Origin: Schizochytrium sp. TIO01
Taxonomy: Eukaryota > Sar > Bigyra > Thraustochytrida > Thraustochytriidae
DNA length: 64,000 nt
Reading direction: 5' to 3'
Assembly (NCBI GenBank): GCA_004764695.1
Contig: SMSO01000008.1
Location: 347,001 to 411,000 of the forward strand
The position numbers were made by a program, and so were the translations under genes. The notes beneath the pieces are model-generated. The model had not been told where the DNA came from and ran no database searches. It worked only from the letters and a program-made list of their open reading frames with translations. Positions 35,201 to 47,283 of this stretch are shown one piece after another. Within the stretch, counting starts at the first letter, position 1. Every line of letters begins with the position of its first letter.

Positions 35201-37778
35201 AGGGCAGGCGTAAGCAAAGAAATGCTCTTCGCAACTATAGGCATTTTGTTTTCACCGGCTTGCTTTGAATGATTAATCCATTAACTACAAAACTCAGCTA
35301 TTTAAGTTGTAGTGAACCCCAGTTGAGACTAAAAGAAGTGCAATTGCATATGGAGAGTAGTGTAATGTTATTGTTGTTTACCTAAGTGATAGTAGAAGTT
35401 AGTAGGCGACATTCTCTAATCGATGCAGTGTTCTTAAATCTATCTGCCCCCTCAAAAATTACAAGGGGCGAAATATAAAGAAGACAACAGACGATTGTAG
35501 GCTGAAAGGCGAGTAAAATTGCGATGCAACTGGCCAGTAATTCGCTCTAGTTAGATTTTACTCAGCTGATATGTAAATAATGTTCGGACCCGTGCGGGCC
35601 ACAGCACGACCCAATGCAAAGGTCTCTGACTCGCTGCACTCGTAGCGGATGGCATTTTACGTACATATACAATCGATCAACAACTTGGCAAATGTTTTAC
35701 AAGGTCTGCTTTAGCACCAAGAAGAAATGTTGATTCGTGCCTGTACCTGCGTCGCAATCTCTACGCTGATGTTACAAATTCACTTGGCTTTTTAAATGGT
35801 AGAACTTGTTGAGAGAGACGAGACACGTATTCTCGCTCAAGGTATAACGCAACCGTTTTATTTATGTTTGCCATAAGCATTGATTGATTCTTCTTTTAGA
35901 TCTACAAGGGTTTCTCTTTAAAATCTCTTTTCTAACGGAATGAGTATAGCATATGGGAAAATAAATTCTTAATTTGATCTTGGTGAAATCCTTTCTTGAG
36001 ATCTTGAGCTTTTTAAAATCTCGTTTCCATATGCTTTCTTTACGCCAGAATGGCCTTCAGTCCATGTTTTGCTTCTGTTGCTTGTGTTGCTGTCTACTAT
36101 CAGTGATGCTGATGTGTTTCTTCGTGTGAGTGCTCAGTGGAGATGAGAGAAAAATGAAACGCTAATCCCCCACAAAGAATTAAGAATTAAAAATTAATTA
36201 ATGTTTTAGGTACCGTAGATTTTTATTTAAAACAGATATTTTTTTAATGTTTTTTAAAGTACAATATGAAAAAAAGAAATGATAAATAAAACAAATAAAC
36301 GGCAGTTAAACTGACTGTGAGCGTTTCCATCGCAATATGGCGTATCGTGCCAAGAAGGCAGTACAGAGCCACATCAACCCCGAGATGCTCGTTCCTTCCG
36401 GTCTCTCTAGCTCCGCTCAAAGCTTGCAGGGCCACAGTGGCCATGCCAGAAGAAGAGCTTTCTCCTGCCCTAGCTTGCTTGACCTGGAAACTGGCATGTG
36501 TGCGTGCAAGCAACAACGAACGCCCAACAAAAGAAGCCAAAATGTTTTTCATCAAACTAAAAATAAAAGTAGCAAATGAATCACTAAAACCTTCTTAGCT
36601 ACTGTTCTAAAACGCCCAGTACTACGAGTCCAAAGCCAAAACACGCGACATTACAGAAAACACGGAGTTCCTGAGCTATGCATCATTTTGCGACCCCCCG
36701 GGTCTCGCAGGCCAAAGCTGCAGTCGGCGTTTTATCGTCTACCTAGGTACCCAGTTCTTCGTAATTTTACAAAAACAAATGGGAACATGATGCAATCAAT
36801 GCATTCATGCACTGCAAGTAAATCGATTATACCTATTCGTTGTGGCGTTTGTCTGGTCTTGGATGGCAAGGCAAAGGCTGCCTTGGAGTTTTCTCATAAC
36901 GCGAATACTGAATTGATACTCAATTTTCGATGTTCGATTTTCGTCTCCAGGCTCCAAGCTTTTCAACCCGCCTCCCAAGACCTGTTGGTGATATCGCTGC
37001 CTTGAACTCTTGAAACCAACAATAGCAAAGCCAAGTCGGACCAGGTTGGTCGAGATGGAATCCAAAACGAATGTAATGCTCGCATGATTTAAGAATCTCG
37101 ATCGTTTTCATAAAACTACAATGATAACCAACTCGATGAGTGCGAGATTTTTAACTCTTTTCAGGCACTACATGAAACCTGGTAAAGTGAGGAGTCCATA
37201 CGTTGTTGAACTCACAACAGCCGCAAACCAAAAGACTCATACGCGTGGTAGATGGCGGAGTGCCGTCGTAGGCGTTTAGCGAGACTTTGACGGCGTGTGT
37301 GGCATACTGTCGAACCTCAGATTTGATCTATTTCTACCGCACCTCTTATTCATTGAATTTTTATTTTGATAGAGTAAAATGCACTAAAAACATCCCAACT
37401 CTAAACAGGTCAGCGAGGGAACTAGGAACCCACAGCCGTCTCCATATGCTCCAGCTCACACTCTTTCATTGAAGATACTGCATACGCACGTATTACCCAC
37501 AACAAGAACTCTCTCAGCACCGGCATTGGTCTCAGTCCAAGTTTGTCGCGATGTAATGATTGCACAATATTTTAAATTAAAATAGACGCGAAGAGGTTAT
37601 AACTTTGATAAATCATTATTTAGTCTTTAATTACACCTATTTTTTTAATTGATAAAAATAATAATAAGTAAATAGAGGCACTGCTGAGTTAATACTATCC
37701 AAGGCCTAATGAGTGCTATAATAAGAAAAGACTTGGGACTTATCTTATTATTTTTGTTTCCACCACGATCAACCATAA

Positions 37779-38740
37779 TTATCGTGAAATGAAACATTCA
37801 AGAAAGGTCCAATTCGGGTGATTCACGAGGGCTCTGTTGCAGGATTCCTCCAACGCCCTGTTGAATGTGAAAGAAACTTCGGGGAAGCGAGTAATGAGCC
37901 AGTTCGACAGGCCTAGTTCGCTCGCGAACGGAGAGTAAAAGTCAGAGCGTGTATCACTGTACACACACCTTTATACATGAATGAATTCATTGGATTATAA
38001 CCTGGGTTGCAACACTTTGGAGTAAAGAAACAGCGGCTCTCTGCGCTAGAGTGAATTGAAATTAATCAGAATCAACAACGTGAAAAGCGCGAACAGGAGG
38101 ATGAAAACCAAGATCTGCATCAGCACTCCGTATTAGTTCTTTCGCGTCTTCTAAATCTAGCACCATTGTACACGGGTGATATCGGAATTGCGTGGCCAAA
38201 TTTATCGTTGCCTTTTCCTAAATATGCGCAAGACCGGGTAAATACTTTTCTTTGTGCAAATAAGCATCAACTTCTGTCGTCAGCAAATCCCCAACGCTTG
38301 CTGCCGTTAAAGCTGGTTTCTTCAATTGCGAGATCTTCGCAAACGCAATCGACTGCTTTTAGTCCATTGCATCGCATATATTTGCACATACTCACCTACT
38401 TTCGCCATTCTTGAAGCTCAATATTATGCACTGTCAAGGCTGATAAGAACCAGTTTGCGAGGTCATCACGGAAGTCCATCCTCCGCGAAGAGGCGCTCCA
38501 GGACAAGCTCCTCTCGTGCGTGTGCGCGTACAACGTGGCGGGAAGCCTTTCGTACTGTGTTTCCCAACAATTCCAGGGCAAACAAAATTTTAATTAATAT
38601 TGAACCGGGCAGTCCCAGCGAAAAGAAAGTAGAGAACTGCGCTTCTAAAGTGGCATTCGGCCTAGCTGCATACGTGGCAGCGAGAGAATTGGGGAAGACT
38701 AACTTCGTTTGCCAGGGGCCACCGAGGCTCTAATCTTTGG
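37779..38740. other. Coding-like stretch, strand unclear
   Basis: Several open frames overlap. On the - strand, segments such as MVLDLEDAKELIRSADADLG (about 38060-38165) and DFYSPFASELGLSNWLITRF (about 37880-37950) look protein-like but are separated by stops and frame changes. On the + strand, frames ending near 38414 and 38733 are also open. It may be an old gene relic or part of a gene with introns. No family is recognised. Confidence 0.25.
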
Positions 38741-38993
38741 GCGAATCAGGCAATCAGATTGGTTTGCGAAAGCTTGTTTCCATAAAACGAAAGACAACAG
38801 AAAACAAAACGCCTTAAAGTTTTCATTAAACAGAGGAAAAAATACATAAAAAGAACAACATAAGAAGAGTCACAAAGGAATCCCCCGAGTAAAAGTAAAA
38901 GGAGAATCAAATCGATTTCTTTCTGAAAAGCCCGGCGCGAAGCACGGCCGATCGCGGTTCCTGGCTCCGCGGCAGGCCAGTCCCGCCCTTATC

Positions 38994-41072
38994 ATGGCTT
39001 CGGGGGTTCCGATAGTGGCGTGGGAAGCCCTCGTTGCTGCTGACGACGGCAGCAACTGGCGCACGGGTTTCCTTAACACGATCGTCGACGACGGCCCAAA
39101 CGGAGAAGACCAGCGAGGCGAGCAACCCTGCCACGACCAGTCTCTTCATGAAACAAACAGACCTGCGAGGACTATAGGCAACAGCCAGTGCGAGCTTGTC
39201 ACCCTTGGCCGCAACGCACGGAACATTAGTGACAGTCACAGCAGCAGCTTGCCGGAAACACCAGTGTTTTACCATAACGAAGAGGGCAGCGCACAAGATG
39301 GGTACTATGGCGCTTTTGGAATACCCCCAAATCGAATGGGCTGTAGCAGTGTAATGGATGCGGACGAATCTACTGCAACCGGTGCCCTTGAGGGATTTGA
39401 GACTCGGATCAGGTCCATTAATGAGTCAAAGTTCGAGGCTAAGGCCGTCAAAAAGACGAAGAACTTGAAAGAAAAAACTTGTTTATCTACACAAGGATCT
39501 GCATTTGAGCAGCTCAATGGACAAGAGAATTTGTCTGCAATTGAGATGAGAACAGAAATTGGTATCAAAAGAAGAAGAACTGCATTCAAAAGAAGCAGTA
39601 GCAGCAACTCGGGGCGAAGATGTGGTGACGGATTCAAATATCAAGGTGATGATAGTGAGGACGACGCCGAGGATGATGAAGACGATGATGAGGAGCATGG
39701 AAGCGCAAAGGTTGGAAAATCCAAGCCAAAACGTGTGAACAACGCTGAATCGTGCAGAAGGAGAAGACTTCGACGCAAGGCAGATGAAGCGTCGCTGAGG
39801 CGCAACGTGACGAAACTTGAGAGCGACCGCGAATTGTATTTGATGAGGATTGCGGAGCTTCAACTGGAGGTGGACTCCCTGCAAATGTCATGCGAAGTGA
39901 ATTTACAGCACGAAAATGATCTTCTGAGGACTGAAATTGCGACACACAAATCATATGTAGCTAGAATTGTCCAGGCGATCTCGAAACAGCCTGGGATGCT
40001 AGTTGAAGAACAGATACGACTAGTCTCCGCTGCCACTAACGATGCAGCTGCACAGCTCACAGGCATGGTTCATGTTTCACTTGCATGGCCTCTAGTTTAT
40101 GCTACCCAACACCCAACAGGTATGGGAATGCGAGTCTATATGGAGTTCCTACCAAAGATGGTCTCTACTCTTGAGAAGCAACGAATCAATATTCGCTTTG
40201 AGATTTATAACGCACAACTTTCTGCCGAAAATCTTCACACCTGCCTATCGCAGCTTTGGCTTGCCAACGATCACTTCCCGCCCCTGCACGGCGCAAGGCT
40301 GCAATCGTCACCGGCATCGCCTTGGCAATTTTCGAACCTTTCTGCTTTTGATACAACTGTTGGTAGAATCAAGAACAGTAAAACTAGCCTGATGAAATGC
40401 TCTCGAGATCTTCTTCCTAGAGCATCAAGTCCACTCGAGTTCACATTAGCAACCTCTCTCACCCGGTCTGATCTCGTCCCATCCGCCTTTGTTATCAGGC
40501 GCCCCGCGGGAAATTACCCCCAAATCGCTCAACAGTCTTTGTTCCAAACGGTCGACTCCACACTGCCACACCATGCAAATAAGGTCACTCTACCAGGTAA
40601 ATTTGGAGCTTCAAATCAACCTTCGAAATTGCAAGCGCGATCTCTGCAGCAACCAATGCAATCAAAGCAACGGCAAAACCCTTCTTCCACGATGATATCT
40701 AAAGTAAATTCGTCAGGAGCAAATCGGCAAGCTCAACTGCAATTGGTGGAGCCTGGTGTTGTGCGCTGTTATATCCATGCAAGCTCATCATGCGATAAAG
40801 AATTAGAACGCGCTGGAGCGATAAACACCAGTACACTGCAAAGCAAGGTTGTTTTCGGCCACGTTGTAACGCCTGGAGCTAACCCGACTGTCTCGCATTC
40901 TGTTTCCGCCTTCTCTTATCCTCTAGGAGCCTTTTCGGATTACTTGTCAATGGACCAGGTTGTGAGACCAGACAATTCGCTGACAGATCTCAGCCGTCAA
41001 GTTTTCACTGCTCACTTTGGGCGCATTGCACAAGAGATCTTCTATTTCACAGATTCGATGCAGTGCACATGA
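38994..41072 (+). CDS. bZIP transcription factor, subgroup B, with enlarged C-terminal loop
   Basis: 692 aa from the ATG at 38994; Met115 (39336) and Met121 (39354) are alternative starts, since the first 110 residues resemble no paralogue. A run of Asp/Glu (about 219-235) precedes the basic region with Asn at 250 (N-A-E-S-C-R-R-R-R, so Ser and Arg at the second and fourth contacts). Zipper and a divergent second coil (VNLQHENDLLR) follow. The C-terminal domain (about 322-690) keeps LPKMV, DLVPSAF, SCDKEL, GHVVTP and the final helix. It carries a Gln/Ser-rich insertion of about 80 residues (about 503-585) between the LVP and CDKEL blocks, the same site where the gene at 56855 has a poly-Ala insertion. 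The Cys before LVP is Ser here. Confidence 0.88.
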   Translation: MASGVPIVAWEALVAADDGSNWRTGFLNTIVDDGPNGEDQRGEQPCHDQSLHETNRPARTIGNSQCELVTLGRNARNISDSHSSSLPETPVFYHNEEGSAQDGYYGAFGIPPNRMGCSSVMDADESTATGALEGFETRIRSINESKFEAKAVKKTKNLKEKTCLSTQGSAFEQLNGQENLSAIEMRTEIGIKRRRTAFKRSSSSNSGRRCGDGFKYQGDDSEDDAEDDEDDDEEHGSAKVGKSKPKRVNNAESCRRRRLRRKADEASLRRNVTKLESDRELYLMRIAELQLEVDSLQMSCEVNLQHENDLLRTEIATHKSYVARIVQAISKQPGMLVEEQIRLVSAATNDAAAQLTGMVHVSLAWPLVYATQHPTGMGMRVYMEFLPKMVSTLEKQRINIRFEIYNAQLSAENLHTCLSQLWLANDHFPPLHGARLQSSPASPWQFSNLSAFDTTVGRIKNSKTSLMKCSRDLLPRASSPLEFTLATSLTRSDLVPSAFVIRRPAGNYPQIAQQSLFQTVDSTLPHHANKVTLPGKFGASNQPSKLQARSLQQPMQSKQRQNPSSTMISKVNSSGANRQAQLQLVEPGVVRCYIHASSSCDKELERAGAINTSTLQSKVVFGHVVTPGANPTVSHSVSAFSYPLGAFSDYLSMDQVVRPDNSLTDLSRQVFTAHFGRIAQEIFYFTDSMQCT

Positions 41073-43095
41073 CCAAGTCCTGATCTGGGATGAATCTCTT
41101 TCCTTTCATGAACTTTGTTTTCAATCCGCAGTTGTGTTGTTCCGCCCGTTTTGTTCAACATTTTCTCGTTTGCCTCAGAACTAGAAATTAATACAGGGAA
41201 AGGGTAGCCAAATGCTGTGTTTTGGTTCTCGTATCTACGATTCTGAAAGTGTGTTGTAAATTTTGTTGGATCTCTCAGAAAGGGTATGCGGTCACCCCAC
41301 GAGCGGAGAGCCCTTCAGAAGTTCCGATTTTGGCCTTTGCTTTACATTTATGTATTAGAAATCTATTTGCAGATTAAGTTTAGCGTTTGAAGTGGTCAGA
41401 CAAAGAGGTCTTTTCCATAGAAAACACAGACTTTCTTCTTTAGAACTCCAAAACATAGAAGCAACCCAAGTTAACATATTGTGAATATTTTTTGTTACAG
41501 GATAGGCTTTTGTCTGTCGTAATGGTTGGTTGCCACTGTTAGGGATCCCAGGAGCTCGATCCGAAAAGACACTAAGAGTGGCGCCGGCGAGAACATGCAT
41601 TTTGGGGTACACCAAGATTGCCTCTGTGGGGGAGCAACTGTGTTGTCTTTATTTGCAATATTTCTCATGGATCCTTGATAGTTGCCTACATGCCGATATA
41701 GTTTCCTGGTTATGGAGCGAGCTCTGTAATGTGGATAAAATTATGGGAATATAGGCTGCCAAGATTTTGCTTTATCTTCTGTTTGCTCCTAGTGATCGTG
41801 TAGATCACGCTAATTCGTCAAAGGGAGGAGAGCAAAGAAAGACTGATCATGGAAGGAGTCCATGTTTGTATGGTATTGTATGATGGGGAAATATTATCGT
41901 GTATCCAATGTTAAGCGCAGCACAATAGCTCTGCTCCTATATTAGATGTGATCAATCGCGCCATTTTCGTTATCTTCACTATCTTCACAACTGCCAGTAG
42001 TGTGTTGCATGTAGACCAAATGAGTTAGGTACCAACCGTTTCATCATTGTTCAAGATATCTAAAAGAAAATGTCTACTTTACCTGGCCTCATTGAAATCA
42101 GACTTTCTCGTGTCACTTTTGGTAGACGATAATCATGTCCGCATTCATTTCCATCGCGATTGTGAACCGCGAAGATGATAACAGCTATGAAATGTTTCAT
42201 ACAGGTGTCAGGTTCACGATACAGAGCCTACCATCCCGATGTTGCCTTATGTATTTTAAGAACTGGTGTTCTATGCTGGGAGTTAATTCTTCTTGAACTT
42301 AAACCAGAAATATTTTATTTCAAAACAAACACCAATTTCATTTTCCCCTGGTCTATTTTCTCGTTATTCTCAGGGACTATATCTTTATTTTAGTTAAAAT
42401 GCACCATATTGTATTTATAGTTAATATATTCCTATCGTAAAATGACGGTCTCACTTTTAAATTCCCTAGCCTGGCAGGTTGAAAACTCTCGTTGGTGAAG
42501 AGTGAAGAGCTCTGAGGAGGTTAATCTTAAAACCCTTTTACTTGCTCTCAATCATCGCTCGAGGTTTGTACCGTCGAATGCTCTTCTTTCGTAAATAGGA
42601 TTTGTTCGTTTTACAAAACATGAAGGCTTGAACCAAAAGGGGTCGCACCTCGCTTTCACTTCTCCAGCATCCTTTGACGTCTTGCATTTGAGCTCTTGAC
42701 GTCCGAAGCCATTTGCTCCCGGTGCGCTTCTTCGTCCGCGATCACTCTACATAGTTGGACTGTACACCCTCATCCCATTAATGAACACTTGTATCGCCGC
42801 GTTCATTTGAAGTGCATTCCTGTCTCAAAGTAAAGGAGACTCCTCACACCAAGAAAAAAGGCAACCACGCGACTTTAAAAACCCTGTTGAAGTTTTTGCG
42901 CTTCGATAAAGCTGCCAGGTGCCCTAAAACTCCATCTTCAAACCCTGAAGATGTGTACATCCTACCAACATCAAAGTACCCGAGTACTGTAACTTTAAAA
43001 TAAAATAATTCAATATAATAAAAAAACATATAGAACGAGGAGCATATGGAAAAGTGTAAGAAAAAAGGGCCAGACTCGCAACGGAGATCTCCCCG
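41073..43095. other. Intergenic, no gene seen
   Basis: AT-rich 2 kb spacer between two + strand bZIP genes. Frames near 41355-41754 start at TTG and have no recognisable domain. No repeats of note. Confidence 0.5.
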
Positions 43096-44991
43096 ATGCG
43101 CTCGTCGCGACCGCGACCGCGGCCAGAGCCGCCCCATGCTCATCAAGCACCTATTTCAGTTTCCTCTTCATCTCAGTGGCCTGAATTGTGGCCGATGGCA
43201 GCAAGCGGACACGCCACACGCGCCATGCCAAGGTTCACGACACCTAGACCGCCGTTCCTGCCCCCGGTGATGCAGCCGGGGCCGCCCCAAAGCTATCCCG
43301 AATTCCAGCAACATGCTCTAAACGGCCACGCAGGGCTGATGCACCAGTGGGTACCTTGGTACGGTCCTCCTATAGTGGCAGAAACCTCAGGAATCGTCAT
43401 GAAACATTACAAAGGAGGCAGCAATGTTGGCGTTCATAACGAGAACTTGAAAGCAAACGCGACGAAGAAACGAAGAAACTCGCCGAAAAGGTTGGCGGAG
43501 ACGCATCGAACTCCGAAAAGAAGGCGACCAGGAGACTATAAATGTATTGTGGATGCAGAGTTCTTACCGACTTCGGAATCTATGACCTGGACGACCTCTC
43601 CAACAGGGCTCAATTTGGGCCCTTCGAAAACGAAAGCGATTCCCGAAACAACGATAAGGGAAAGAAAACCAGAAACAACAATAAATCCGACGTTACCCTC
43701 AAAAGCGAAAAAGTCGTCATATTCTGTGTCTAGAAAAGCACAGGAGATGAATAAAGTGAAAAGGGAGATAACGAAAACGGTGAACTCACGAAATGCTGAA
43801 GCTTGCCGCAAACAACGTGAGAAGCGTAAGGAAGCTGAGAATGAGCTAAGAAAAGCGAATCAAGAATTGGAGGAGTCACGAGAGCTTTATCTTAGGCGCA
43901 TTGCGGACCTTCAGTTTGAGGTAGATGTGCTTTCACTGGGATGCCCTATGGATCTAGTTCAACAGAACAAATTGCTGCGTAAGGAAATTCGGATCTACAA
44001 GGCAGTACTTGGCGATATTAAGAATGCTGTTGTGGATCATCCTGGTATACTTGTAGAAGAGAGTGTACGCTGCTGCAAAGGTATTATAGAAAGCTCGCAA
44101 ACACAGGTCTTAGGCATGGCATGCACCTCTCGCACATGGCCACATTTATGCACAATTAGTTCATTAAATGGGATGCCCATGCGCATATCCGCTGAGCTAT
44201 TACCTAAACATGTTGCTCACAATGAGGTTCAACGTGTTAACCTCCGTTATGAGGTCCTAAATGTTCAAGCGGAGGCATCGGATCTGCATGTGCTACTACA
44301 AAAGTACTGGCTCAACGAAGTTCTTGCTCACACCATTGACTCCACACGTGGTGCCTCACACGTGCAGAATGGCGACAAGATCCCTAACAGAGAGAAGCCT
44401 CCTCAAATGAATGAAGCAAGGAAGATGCCTTTAACTTGGCGGTATGAAGAATTGGACGCTGACGCAATATTAGGCCGCGAAGTCCGGTCTGTACTCGTAA
44501 CTGATAACTTGCATCTCTTTGAAATTCAGGAGCACCATCGTGGAGTAGCAAATGGCAATTCACCCATCATGACGTCCAGCAAAAAGCTGAGATTCCAACC
44601 TGATGTCCTTTCATGTCAATCTACAAACAGCTTTGCGAACGCTCGCAAGACTCATGAACCTGCACAGATTCTTTCATCTGAAGAAAGCTCCTTTATTTAC
44701 AGCAGCATGTCTTGCGCTGCAGAGTTGAAAAAAATTAATATTCCCATGAAGAACACTCTGGTGTCTAAATTTATTCATGGGCATATAACGATACCAGCGC
44801 CTTCTTTGAAAGGATCCCCTAGGTCTCATTTCGTTGCTGTGTTTTCGCTTCCTGTTGGAGAGTTTGCAATCATGCGATCTCTTCGGGACATGATCAACCC
44901 AGATGGTTCTGTAACCGAACCGTACAAGCATATTTTTCATGCGCACCTGGACTTTGTCGCTAATCAAGTTCCACGGCTCTCAAAAAAATAG
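43096..44991 (+). CDS. bZIP transcription factor, subgroup B, most divergent C-terminal domain
   Basis: 631 aa from the ATG at 43096; Met34 (43195) is a possible alternative. The N-terminus is Pro/His/Trp-rich rather than acidic, followed by several Lys/Arg clusters (about 124-146 and 203-225) suitable for nuclear import. Basic region with Asn at 233 and Arg at 241 (N-A-E-A-C-R-K-Q-R). The zipper is regular (Leu 251, 258, then Y-L, I, L), but the second coil is D-L-V-Q-Q-N-K-L-L-R instead of IDLRKENELLR. In the C-terminal domain the LLPKHV, NLRYEVLN, GHITIP and LPVGEF blocks are present, whereas the LVP-x-A/S-F block is missing and NCD-x-EL is SCAAEL. It is an intact but fast-evolving member. 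Confidence 0.87.
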   Translation: MRSSRPRPRPEPPHAHQAPISVSSSSQWPELWPMAASGHATRAMPRFTTPRPPFLPPVMQPGPPQSYPEFQQHALNGHAGLMHQWVPWYGPPIVAETSGIVMKHYKGGSNVGVHNENLKANATKKRRNSPKRLAETHRTPKRRRPGDYKCIVDAEFLPTSESMTWTTSPTGLNLGPSKTKAIPETTIRERKPETTINPTLPSKAKKSSYSVSRKAQEMNKVKREITKTVNSRNAEACRKQREKRKEAENELRKANQELEESRELYLRRIADLQFEVDVLSLGCPMDLVQQNKLLRKEIRIYKAVLGDIKNAVVDHPGILVEESVRCCKGIIESSQTQVLGMACTSRTWPHLCTISSLNGMPMRISAELLPKHVAHNEVQRVNLRYEVLNVQAEASDLHVLLQKYWLNEVLAHTIDSTRGASHVQNGDKIPNREKPPQMNEARKMPLTWRYEELDADAILGREVRSVLVTDNLHLFEIQEHHRGVANGNSPIMTSSKKLRFQPDVLSCQSTNSFANARKTHEPAQILSSEESSFIYSSMSCAAELKKINIPMKNTLVSKFIHGHITIPAPSLKGSPRSHFVAVFSLPVGEFAIMRSLRDMINPDGSVTEPYKHIFHAHLDFVANQVPRLSKK

Positions 44992-46317
44992 TGGAAGCAA
45001 GATCTCATCATGAGCTATTGTTTTCGCTTGTATCATGCGTTGAGTTCTATTTAATGTTAAATATTTCTTATGCTGTGTTCTTGTTAATCTCACTCTCATC
45101 CTAGTACTTGCAGGGAGGAAACCCAATTGTATTACTCGTTTCAAGCAAACTCTGCTAATATGATGATCTTTCAGCATCTCATACTTGTGTTGAATGTGTT
45201 TATCTTTTCAAATGAGCTGGTTGCATGTAGGTGTTTGATATCATTTCGATGTCCTAAAATTTTTATAGAAAATAGAGCGGTAAATTCTCATTCTATATAC
45301 TTTCTTCAATAGCATTTTAATTTCTGTTATCAAAAAGGTCGCAAACGTTCATTGCTAAATGACTAATATTCATTTCCCAAGTAGAAAGAAGATCACTTTA
45401 TATAGATAAAAAATTTATTTGCGAAGTTCTTGGCAAGATGGCTGATCTCTTGCAAATTTGACAGTAGGGGTGCGTCTAGCTTGAAATTGGAACCTGTATA
45501 TATGTCGCGTTCACATACCACTCACTTAATGTAAAGGTATAGACAAGGCAATCCATGCTATCCTTGATTGAAGGCTTATGTTATGGCGCGGGGGTGCACT
45601 GGGCACCTATGTTCTGGTCAGGAGTTGCGTGTTCTGAGGTGATCATAGCTTTGAATTCTGGGGAAAACAACAAGGTCAACTTCTAAGGAATACGGCCACG
45701 GAACCGCCATCCAAAGACCAACCCTTATCAGTTGTCTGACACCAGGCGCATGCTCCACTGATCTCCTCCCACCGATTTCTCTACAATCTACAAATTTTCT
45801 TTGAAACAAAATTTTCTGTTTATCTGCCTGTCTGACTATACCACATGTGACCTGCTTGGCTAGCACGCACTCAATGAACAGAGGGAAACGAATGTGGTCT
45901 CCAATCCCACATATCGCTGGCCTCGTCCTGCAGAACCTACAGCCTGCAGCGCTGCCGTCCACACCGCGGTGCCTCCGCCACTAGCTAGCTCCTTGCTGCC
46001 TCCCATTGCATGGAAACCTCGTGCGGCATCTCACTCACTCCCTTTCTTCTCAACAGCGGAGAAGTTGGTACTACTCTTCTCCACACAACGAGACTTTCCA
46101 AGGTGAATGAACTAACCAATAGTTTTGTTTACTTACAACAGTTACAATAGCACGCCGAATTAGCTGACCAGGAACTCAGACTTCAATCCTACGCACTCTG
46201 TATGTACTACCCTCGGCCTAAGACGCCAAGCTTCCGTTGGCTTTGTTGCCGGCTTCAGCTCTTACTGCTGTTTCCCTCCAGGGCTGCGAGAGGTAGGCAT
46301 TCACTCCTACGCCGTTT

Positions 46318-46323
46318 GATCAT

Positions 46324-46355
<32 letters not shown>

Positions 46356-46360
46356 GCAGC
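46318..46360. repeat. ATC then AGC trinucleotide run
   Basis: Compound triplet array, about 5 ATC units then about 9 AGC units. Confidence 0.88.
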
Positions 46361-46920
46361 TTTTGACTGCAGCCAAAACGTGTGGCAAGAGGCACCTTGA
46401 CAGCGACCACCGCTGGGCTCAACGGGCTCCTCCGTGTGCTGCAGGCCTTGGGCTTTCCTTGGCTGCTCGCGCTCCACGATGGTACGATTGGTGCCAACCG
46501 TACCTCAATCACTCGATTCGCGCAGGAGCACTGATTGATTGCACTCGGAAAGGAAACCTCCAAATGAAAGCCTTCAGCTCCCAACAAGTAATTCATCCAT
46601 TTGGTACCCTCCCATACGTAGCCAACCCCGCTGCTGCTGCGACGCCTTCTTCGACGCTGGCGCCGTGCGATCGATCGCTGCGGCCGCAGACCGCCCCGCA
46701 TTGCATTCGCCTCGGCTGTTGCAGAAGTACTACAGTTGCAGTTCTTCATTTCCTGCTCATTCATTCTCATGCAACAGCGCGTGGCACAAACCCACACTTA
46801 GTGGACCCAAACCATACAAAGAATAGATAGTAAATAGATAGCAAAAGGGAGATTGATTGGTACGTAGGCGAAGACCAATCAACGCACGCCGCAGCAGGGA
46901 CGCATGCCACGACGGAGAGC

Positions 46921-46950
46921 TTTGGCTTGGCTTGGCTTGGCTTGGCTTGG
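46921..46950. repeat. TTGGC pentanucleotide array
   Basis: About six units of TTGGC in an otherwise mixed sequence. Confidence 0.88.
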
Positions 46951-47017
46951 GTCTGCCCGGCCTAGTTTGGCCTCGTTTAGTTCATGATGAAGGAAGAGCT
47001 AGCTAGCTCTGCGCTGA

Positions 47018-47048
<31 letters not shown>

Positions 47049-47170
47049 GGCGAAATCGCCGCCTCATTTGCTCACTCAACTGTGGAGAACGAGATTTTCC
47101 GCCGAAGGTATTCGGTGTTCTTCGACGTTCTTTGGTGTTCTTGCGTTTCGTAGAAGAACGAAGAAGGAGC

Positions 47171-47283
47171 GAATGAGTGAAGGAATGAATGAATGAATGA
47201 ATGAATGAATGAATGAATGAATGAATGAAGGAATGAATGAATGAAGGAATGAAGGAATTGAAGGATGAAGGAATTGAAGGATG
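47171..47283. repeat. GAAT tetranucleotide array
   Basis: Array of GAAT with GAAG variants toward the right end, preceded by a GTT run at 47019-47049 and followed by a GAA run at 47538-47564. The long - strand frames here, with Ser-Phe-Ile-His repeats, are by-products. Confidence 0.9.

Larger units (their letters stand above)
31795..38993. other. 7.2 kb AT-rich spacer, few coding-like stretches
   Basis: Apart from the broken small ORF at 31849-32263, no gene can be supported. Features noted: three near-repeats of AATTGGCTTCAGAA near 34050-34085, a 20-base poly(A) at 34438-34457, a 23-base inverted repeat AGTAGGTAGGT-A-ACCTACCTACT near 35034-35056, and several long frames on both strands between 37780 and 38740 whose strand cannot be decided. 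Confidence 0.45.
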
